From Phoronis australis (taxonomy: Eukaryota; Phoronida; Phoronidae), in the NCBI GenBank assembly GCA_002633005.1, contig NMRA01000042.1, positions 828,388 to 892,387 on the forward strand: 64,000 nt of DNA. The letters run 5' to 3'. Every line of letters begins with the position of its first letter. Position 1 is the first letter of the stretch. Below are positions 56,390 to 64,000 of the stretch, in pieces. The notes under the pieces are model-generated. The model had not been told where the DNA came from. It worked only from the letters and a program-made list of their open reading frames with translations, and did not search any database. The position numbers were made by a program, and so were the translations under genes.

Positions 56390-59300
56390 TTAGTTTTGAG
56401 TTATTAAATGCTATTTAGGTACAACTCTGCATACCATTCACAAGCTCATTTTGTCTGCTTAAAGCCTGTGCAGTGCCATCTTTGAAAACCATTATTTTGA
56501 CTCATGCTTTGAAGGAACCTTCTGTTTTGGTTTTATTATATGACGTAGCTATTCTAATTATGCATGGATCAAATGATTCAGCAGTCCTCTGATTCCATTT
56601 AAGGATAGATTCGCTGTTGCTTACTTGATTTATTCTGAGTTGTATTTAACTACTTGTTGCATTCTCATCAATGTCACTTTGATGTAAAAAAGCTGTTGAA
56701 ATATACTATTTTATAAGTTTTGGACTGCATTGTTTAAGTCTGGTTAAAGTATAATTTTTAATTTTCAAAAGGTAGTTAGAATTTGCCATGTAATCTACTA
56801 TGCCACAAGAAGCCTAGTAATGAGACCGCTGGTTGAGGTTTACTGTAACACTGTGTTCTTCAAAGCGGATCATTCGAAAAACGTTCCTTTGAATGCTGTT
56901 GATTGAGTCTATGTTCTTCTTCCTTTTTCTCTTTGTCGGAATATTTTGGTAACGCAGATACTTCATCCACATACAGTATAATCCAGAAGTATTCTGGCAA
57001 AATGTCCCGGCATTCCCCGTCGTTATCGTTCATTTGTGCTGGTAACAGAATTAACCAGTCGTGACAGGAAACACTATTTTGTTTTGTTAGTTTGGTCTTG
57101 GACTGTACTGTGCATATTTTTCTCACTCGCACTGTTTGTCATATGCAATCAACTGAGTCGATCATTGGCATGAGGTAAATACTGCAGAAAATTTTAGCAG
57201 TGTTTTTAAGAATTAATCTTGAACATTTGTATCAAACAAAATTTGGTCACGTTAGTGACACCTTTGTTTTGCTATGACTGTACCTTTCTGTTTTGGTAAA
57301 GTTTACTTAAAAGACATGGCACGTGACTCAATGGCAGATTGGTATAAAGTCAAAAGTCTACAATTTTACAGGCTCTCTAGTTTCAGAAATGTTTAGTTTT
57401 AATGCGTTAAATTTCATAGTTTTCTAGATATTTGGCTGAGTGCAGACTTGTCAAGAAGGTCGTACATTACTTTAATCTATGGGTTCTTTATGATATAATT
57501 GTACTTCTCTGTGTTGTCCCGTATTACACAGCTATAGAACTCTTTGTTCTGCAAGTGCTTCACTTTCGAATGTCGGGCACATTTTCAGAGGTCTTGTTGG
57601 AAACCGTCAAGGTGTATGGCCACAGAAATATTCTGGATTTCAACCGTACTTGATTTATCCTCTAGCTCCGAATTTTCTTGTCTTTGATTGATGTTCGGAA
57701 GGCAAAGAACCTAACATAATGCATATTTGCCAAGTTTATCCACCTTTCTTCCATTGGAGTTGCTGCCCACAGCACAGCAGTAATACCTCCTTGGCATTGG
57801 AAGGATGAATTGGGTAATGCAGCTATGAAAAACTTGAAAACAATGCGACAACAACAAAGAACTCTAAAGCCATGAGGCCGCAAAAGTGTTTGATGGATAT
57901 TCTGCGTAAATACAGCGAGATTCGAGTGTCTGTGTAATCTGGGACGGACCTATTGCTTACATTCACTAGACCCATCACTGAATAGGTTCATCTAAGACTA
58001 TGAGAAGAAAATGTGTGTCTATGGTTTGGTATTGTTTGGATTGATGGGAGTATAAATGGTTGGAGATTTGTATCTGTGCTATTACTGGCGTGGAGGATGT
58101 GTCTCAGTTGCATTGACAGAATTACTAGATTTCATGTGCCTTTTTTACAGAAATTTAATTGGCAATAACAGGCAACCTCTGAAAGTTGTAATTGAAGCAA
58201 CTATTATTGTACTCATTCCAGGTAATGCCCGTACCTGCCTTAACGTCCTGATAACAAGTGCTCTCGCATTACTCATGTAATTTTTGGAGGAATTTACTTA
58301 TTCAAAGGTTGTGCATCCAAGCATTTATTTTTTGAACTCTTTAAGTAAAAATTTTTGAAGAATCCATACTTTAAAGTCTCGTGAACTTGTAAAGAAATTT
58401 TAGATTGACTATGCAATTCAAATTTTTGTTGTTAGGAAATTCATTGTGTTCACATATTTTTCGTTGTGTTGTGAAACATATTTCACACTTTGTTGAATTG
58501 AACCTTACCTATTGTGTTCAATTACTAACTAGCCACGTACTTGGAGGTTTACCTCAGACTATGATGTCATTAGAAAATGGAGAACAGGTGCTGATATGAC
58601 TATAGCTTGCATACTTGAAATTGAGTACAGCAAGAAACCGTTCATATAGCAATACACTCGCTGAGTAACAGGCAGCTGAAATAAGTTATGTTGTATCACT
58701 ACAAGGATTTTGTCATTAAGTTCCTGCTATACATTACCATAGTTAGGAGCATGCGAATACATCTTAATCATCAAGTGCATAAAGGTGAATAATTAGTAAT
58801 TAAAAGTGCATGAATAATAATGATGCAAATGTTTTCTATTTGATACAATTATTTTATTTTTTGGTGACAAATAAATAATCTTACGTATGAAACAACATAT
58901 TTATAGACTCGCATATCTTAACTACATAATAAATGCACTTACATACTAATCATGAACACGAGAATAATACGAGTGCATAAGGTGAACAGGTGATTGTGTG
59001 CAGGTGTCAAGTTTCATTTGTGACATGTGCAACAAAATACATCTTAAAGGAACTGCAAACTAATGTTTAAGATACAGGGAGGGTTTGAGCTGCAGTAAGA
59101 CTCACAAAGCCTGATCCATTCGGACACATTTTGTCTAAGTGAGGCAAATTCTGACATAACAGAAGGCCAGAGTACATGAACAACAATAACAGTATCGTGG
59201 AACTCAGTCCAGGTTAACCAAAACTCCGACATCAACATGTCCAATTTAGGTGATTTTACTGTACTTATCATTATCAGCACAACAATGCATTTTGCAACAT

Positions 59301-59985
59301 ACATGCCACTTTGCACTCATAACATTGCAATGCAATCGTGGTTAGATCTGTTTGTAGTAACACAGCTATGTACATAATGAAATGATGATTCACCACTAGA
59401 GGTCACAGTTTAGCTTCAGACCGTTATGTCAGAAGCAAATGGATTGTCAAGAATACTACCAACCATTGGTACTTGGTCCCAAGATAGGTCTAAAAACAAA
59501 GCCTGGGTGTGTCCCCTAACAAAAAATATCCATCGTACGATTTATGGTCCACTTACAATCAACATGCAGCCTATACATAGTTAACAGTGACCAACCTACG
59601 TAAGGCTCCCATAAATAAACTAATCTAATAAAAGAGGCTACAGTATTGAATACTTAAGCATAAAATGAATGCACAAAACGGGAATTACAAGAGGTCCTGC
59701 AATACAGATCAACACTGGGAGGATGGAGAAAGACGTAAATGGGGGTATACATGCAATCTATTACGACTAAAATTCTCTTCAGAAATATTTGTCTCCAGCT
59801 GCCCACTTAAATAATTATACATCACTAACTATGGACAGGGATGAGGATGCATGATTTTGCACCACTGACAAAATACTGAGGAGTTAGCAAAATTATGAGT
59901 GCGTGTCTAAAGATGATTTTCTGTTAAAGCAGCTACAAGCAGCACTTCTTCAAAGAAACATAGTCTTGATTTAGGCCAATTACAG
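56390..59985. other. Intergenic DNA, no supported gene
   Basis: Contains the repeat at 57298-57510 (partner of 27419-27650) and scattered short ORFs with no recognisable domain or splice-supported continuation. Confidence 0.45.
57298..57510 (+). repeat. Dispersed repeat, partner of 27419-27650
   Basis: Same-order matches ttacttaaaagacatgg, tttacaggctctct and tgcagacttgtcaag. Confidence 0.6.
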
Positions 59986-60096
59986 TGGTAATGGTCTGAT
60001 ATAACGTGCCCGAATTTTGAGAACCAGTTTTCCCCACTAAATAACGGGCGTCAAACCTGGTTCTCAAAATGCCGACACGCTATATTAGATTATTGA
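59986..60096. mobile_element. 111-bp MITE with 9-bp direct flanks
   Basis: Inverted arms (tctgatataacgtg...attttgagaaccag at 59995-60027; the complement at 60056-60090) surround a 28-base loop. The whole is flanked by caattacag at 59977-59985 and 60097-60105, a perfect 9-bp direct repeat. Nine-base duplications fit Mutator- or Merlin-type elements. Confidence 0.75.
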
Positions 60097-60109
60097 CAAT
60101 TACAGCTAT

Positions 60110-61582
60110 AAAACTGATCTCGACTTGCACCCAACTAAGATGAGAAGTAGTCTCTTGGTTTGGAAAAAATGTCAGTCTGATATTGCAACTTGTCTGACTC
60201 CAGCAATAACTGTCACTTGCTTCAGAGACCAGAAATCACCTCTATTTAGACTAAAGCACAGTTTGAGATCAATTTAATAACAGCAAATGTCTAAACCCTC
60301 GATGTGTAGGTGCTTTAACTTACAGTATAACCATCCAATAACATAAAACGTTCACCTGATCACAGCACTCCACCAGTCTTTTAGTGCCCGCACACACGCC
60401 TTACACATAGTTTTGTAAAAATAACATCACAACTCCTGCTCTACGGCACTTAGCACTGTTGGCAGTCTTTAATTAATACTAAAACTGGAACTCAAATAAA
60501 CAAGATACGTGGTCCTATTACAACATAAGTACACGATTTCATAAATATGTCATGAACCGTGTTTTGGTACTTAAAACATTTTCTTCACAGGCTTATTTGC
60601 TCATCCAAAGCATCGTTGTGTCATTCATCCACTTCGTTTCAACTGAAAGTAACTCGATCGCAATAAGCCTGGAATGAAGGAATAACGACCCTATGTTCAA
60701 GTCTAGAAATGTTTTCTTATCTAATAAAGGAACAAGACGAGAGCAATGCCATAATGACAAGTTGCTTATACCAAAAGATAATGGTATGTTACACCTTGAA
60801 CATCAGTTCAGTACTGCCACATCCTGACCAGGAACATCATGCACTAAGTAAAATCTCACCAATTTTGGACAAAAATAATTACCAATAGGTCTTTTTTGAT
60901 TTTTTCACAGACTTCTAACATTACTTTGAATACCTACAGTTTCCAGAATCATTGTAGCTTTGGTAACACATTTATTTGGTTGGACTATCTTTTATGAACG
61001 AAGAAAAAGTAATTTCACTTGCTGGACACATTTTGTCCTAAATTGGTAACGTTGAGATTTTACCATAATGAGGTATGTATATTTTCAGTTTCTGAACAAT
61101 GTCAAAGATTTTACCATAATGAGGTATGTATATTTTCAGTTTCTGAACAATGTCAAAGATCATATTAATGTTGCACCACTTCTTCATCCCTGTGAGTAAC
61201 AAATAAAGCTTCCTTGGGTTACCAGTCAATGAGTAAGAGTTGTGCAAATATTCCGAAGACTGACATTTCTTCATTAGTGAAGTCTACACTGGATCTTTAA
61301 TGACCAACAATACGCAATTCACTTTTGGTCTGTTTTCATTATGTTGAAATGCAAGTACACATTGTTGCTTCAACAACACACTATATTATAATCTTCATCT
61401 AGGTGGGCTAAGTGTCAGTATAGACAGATGTGGCAAAATTTCAATTTGGCCAAATAAAAAATGTGCTCCATTTCCTGTTAAAAACCTTGGAGTGGCCAAT
61501 TCAATTGCTCGTTCACACAGTCGTCATCTCCTACCAACAAGTCCTCCATCTTTCTACCATCCATCCTGATGGCACTCACTTT
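60110..61582. other. Probable 3' flank/UTR of the LHFPL6-like gene
   Basis: No ORF of note. It lies downstream (minus strand) of the LHFPL6-like stop at 61583. It contains the 51-bp duplication at 61055-61160. Confidence 0.35.
61055..61160. repeat. Exact 51-bp tandem duplication
   Basis: Two identical units beginning agattttaccataatgagg at 61055 and 61106; no difference seen between them. Confidence 0.93.
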
Positions 61583-63405
61583 TCACACTTGGTATATATG
61601 AGCAGTCCTCATTTCTCGACTCGCATTGCAGGATAACAGCGAACACAGCAAAGCACTTCCTGACGCTGCCATGGTAACGTAATACGCCCAAGCTAACTGG
61701 CATGTACCTGTAAAGAAAAAAAATGCAGTTCAAGCATTTATATTTAAATTTCCGAAATTTTACGGACAACAGCCAAGTACAATGGATTTTCAAATCTACA
61801 AGAACAATATTAATCTCGCTTAAAAGGATAGCAAACTCTGCTGATTTCAACTAATTCTCATTTTGTCACCTGCTAATCCAGCATTGGCATCCCAACTTGT
61901 ACAATCTGTACCACAGGTTGGATATTATGGTTCTTGGAGGGTAGTCTTTCCCTACAGTTGTCATATGCAACTTGCCTAAAGCATAGGTCACCCTCGCCCA
62001 TTTAGCAGACGTTGAAACAAGTTTTCATATTTTGCTCCAAACTTTTGAGGGTTGTGGAAGGTTACACATCATTATTTCGTTTCAGAGAACTGCCTGGGAA
62101 AGTTTGTTAATGTTTGTTAATACGCCAAAACCGAGTTTGGCAACCATTTAAGAGAAGTCAATACTTCTATGTGAAAAACGCTGGAAGGAATACTTGTCTG
62201 AAGTGACTGATGTTCCATTAAACCTTTGAGACATCGAACAACAGTAAGAATGTGTATTGCATAAAGACAAGGGGCCTGTTCCAAGAAACTGACTTAAGTT
62301 CATTTTTTACTTAAATTTAAGATTTGTCTGAACTTCCAGACTTTGAAACTTCCACATTCGGTAAGTTAGTCAAAATTAAGAAAAATTTATGTTAAACACT
62401 TAAGTCAAACTTAAGATCTCTTTCTTGAATTAGTTTTGAGACAAATTTAACTTTTATTTTAAAATTTACTCAACTTTAAGATTTGTCTTAGCTACTGAAG
62501 TCAGTTTCGTTGGAACGGGCCCAAGGTCTAAAGAAATTGGCAGCAATGCAGAATCAAACCCACTAACTCTGCATTAACAGTGGACCACCCTACCCAGTGT
62601 TCTCCACAAAAGAAAATTCAAACTCTACTGAAATTACAAAATTCAAGAATACGTTTAGAAGTCCATGTTCACGCTGTGGGTAGTTTGTGTGTTGTCTTAG
62701 CATTGAACTGTTACTGAAAATCCACACTGTCCTAATTTGCTTAAAAATAACTAATCTCTAATACTTTGAACTTATTTGCATAGATTTCAACTCGACGCAA
62801 GTAAGCCAAACTCGCCACAACAAAAGCCAAACTCAACGCAGTGACAAGTCAAAGCAGCTTGTAGAGAGCACTGCTACCACTAAGCCCAATCCCACTCCAA
62901 GAGTTAAATACCAGAGTAATTTAAACGTATCTAAATGGTAAAGACATCAGCTTTAATTTTAGCGTATGTCTGGAAGACAATGAGAGCATTGACGACCACA
63001 AAAAGACAACAGATTTTGTTGTTTTATACTTCTGGTCAAAGCTAACAACTGCAAGAAGTCTATTCATTGAATAGTCATCCGAAGTATGTTTTTTTTTTGG
63101 TTGCAAAAATGACAATATCCCTTTAGTTTCTTGATGATTACAATTGACCAGCTTACAATCAACAGGGGTCATTGGAGTCTGGTGCTGTGGTGCATCCCAC
63201 TTTTTTACACCCAGAGCTCCAAGTTGTCAGTTACCATTTTGACAAATGAGAAAAAACCTGATCCAACACAAGCCCCTCCCCCTCCCATCTTGCACTGCTA
63301 TCTTACCTAGATGGTATGCCTCAGATGACCCTCCACATGCTGCCTTTACCTCCATGCTGTCCCAACCATTGGGATAAAGTACACAGCCTGCACCAATCAG
63401 TAGTC
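61583..63405 (-). CDS. LHFPL6: LHFPL6-like tetraspan membrane protein, last two exons
   Basis: Minus-strand coding exons are 63405-63307 and 61707-61583 (stop tga at 61585-61583). The intron has GT-AG ends and matching phase. The first exon reads GLLIGAGCVLYPNGWDSMEV, then KAACGGSSEAYHLG; the second reads TCQLAWAYYVTMAASG, SALLCSLLSC and a short basic tail. This is the third-to-fourth membrane-segment part of the LHFPL family. GLLIGAGC.LYP.GWDS and LG.C..AWAYY are closest, from memory, to LHFP/LHFPL6. The protein should be a four-pass claudin-like membrane protein. Its N-terminal exons lie right of the window. A MITE and a tRNA-like sequence sit in the intron. Confidence 0.88.
61905..62100 (+). 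repeat. Dispersed repeat, partner of 31270-31480
   Basis: See the partner for matched tracts. It lies in the intron of the LHFPL6-like gene; the partner lies in intron 1 of AUNIP. Both copies are on the plus strand, antisense to their host genes. Confidence 0.72.
62272..62522. mobile_element. 251-bp MITE with GGGCC termini
   Basis: Left end gggcctgttccaagaaactg, right end the inverted cagtttcgttggaacgggccc. The TIRs are about 25 bp. The interior is AT-rich with repeated cttaag/aagatttgtct motifs. A 3-bp aag flanks both ends. Confidence 0.8.
62541..62600 (-). other. tRNA-like sequence with A and B boxes
   Basis: On the minus strand gggtagggtggtcca (from 62595) resembles an A-box region and ggtttgattctgc (from 62560) a B box. 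It is likely a tRNA-derived SINE fragment, 20 bp from the MITE at 62272-62522. Confidence 0.4.
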
Positions 63406-64000
63406 CTGTAACAACATGTATACTGACTGAACCAATCAATTGACTTGTAACAAAATGTTGGACAGGCCTCTTTTGCTGTTAATTGTACAGTACAAGTAAA
63501 GCTATACATGAGAGCATTTTAAATTGCAACAACCAAAAGAATCCCATTATTTGCAAACTCTTGTATTCCTAACTTATTGACACACCTGCTAGATCCTATT
63601 GCAATTCGGTTCTGTATCTCTTAATCACAAAGATTGCAGCTGCAAAGTTAGAATGCCCGGCTGTTCAGAAAGTAGGGAACATCTGCAGAGAAATTACCCT
63701 TTCACAGGGGTTTAATCCAGAAATACTCCACCCTTGAGTTAATTCCATGAACCTAAACCTTTTGAAGGAATGCTTGGATAGTTGGATTCTCAAACCATGA
63801 GCTTGAAACAATACAAAAAAATATGCTGTGTTTTCAAGAAATGAGAATATCTATTACAACAAATTTTAAAAATATAGGAAACAGTAAAAATCTATGTAGC
63901 TTTGAGTGTTAGGAGAAGGAACCTTTTGTAGATTTTCAAATTCACAAAGTTACGTAATCCTTTCCTAGGGAAACATGGCTTGTGAGCAGCACACTCCACA
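63406..64000. other. Intron of the LHFPL6-like gene, no further exon found
   Basis: No additional LHFPL-type coding sequence recognised on the minus strand before the window ends. Confidence 0.4.

Noticed and set aside
57432-57653. 73-residue ORF with hydrophobic segments
   Set aside because: Begins within the dispersed repeat shared with 27419-27650; no family recognised and no splice context.

Overview
The window is nuclear DNA of an invertebrate animal. Genes are split by introns with GT-AG (and one probable GC-AG) boundaries, intergenic and intronic DNA is AT-rich, and transposon remains are dense. The conserved genes (GK5, AUNIP, FAM151B, an LHFPL6-type tetraspan) and the repeat mix (Penelope, Kolobok-like, jockey-like LINE, TatD-type ORFs) suggest a marine bilaterian, probably an invertebrate deuterostome such as amphioxus. 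The species is an inference.

Left part, 1-20 kb: almost entirely mobile and repetitive DNA. A TatD-like nuclease ORF enters from the left edge and is followed by a polypurine tract and a candidate LTR. A 5.95-kb element with terminal inverted repeats and an 8-bp target duplication (4120-10070) interrupts a relic of a repeat family. A second, TTAA-flanked and THAP-bearing (Kolobok-like) copy of that family lies at 20960-22648. Inside the 5.95-kb element, long inverted-repeat arms flank a broken multi-copy invertebrate ORF. Next come a decayed LINE (10.7-12.8 kb), a 57-bp minisatellite with 23 uninterrupted copies in its core (13.06-16.3 kb), and a roughly 175-bp tandem array whose hairpin loop changes orientation between copies (18.3-19.6 kb).

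Middle part, 20-35 kb: FAM151B-like gene (+, three exons, 305 aa) and AUNIP-like gene (-, three exons, 409 aa, with a textbook PCNA-interacting peptide) converge tail to tail. AUNIP and GK5 then diverge head to head across about 2.8 kb that holds MITEs and a tRNA-like sequence.

Right part, 35-64 kb: GK5 (+, 15 exons, 521 aa) is reconstructed with all phases consistent. Its introns hold four same-strand copies of a long non-coding element made of about 145-bp modules. Many modules end in near-consensus CTCF core motifs. A Penelope-like fragment with a hammerhead-ribozyme-like motif lies in intron 5. Downstream are a 37-bp minisatellite made of kappaB-like palindromes, several MITEs, and the last two coding exons of a minus-strand LHFPL6-like gene whose 5' part lies beyond the right edge.

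The four host genes are not a pathway. They are ordinary animal genes in a transposon-rich neighbourhood. The most distinctive signals are the modular repeat with CTCF-like sites, the loop-flipping tandem array, the inverted-repeat-flanked unknown ORF, the TatD ORF next to an LTR, and the two hammerhead-like motifs.
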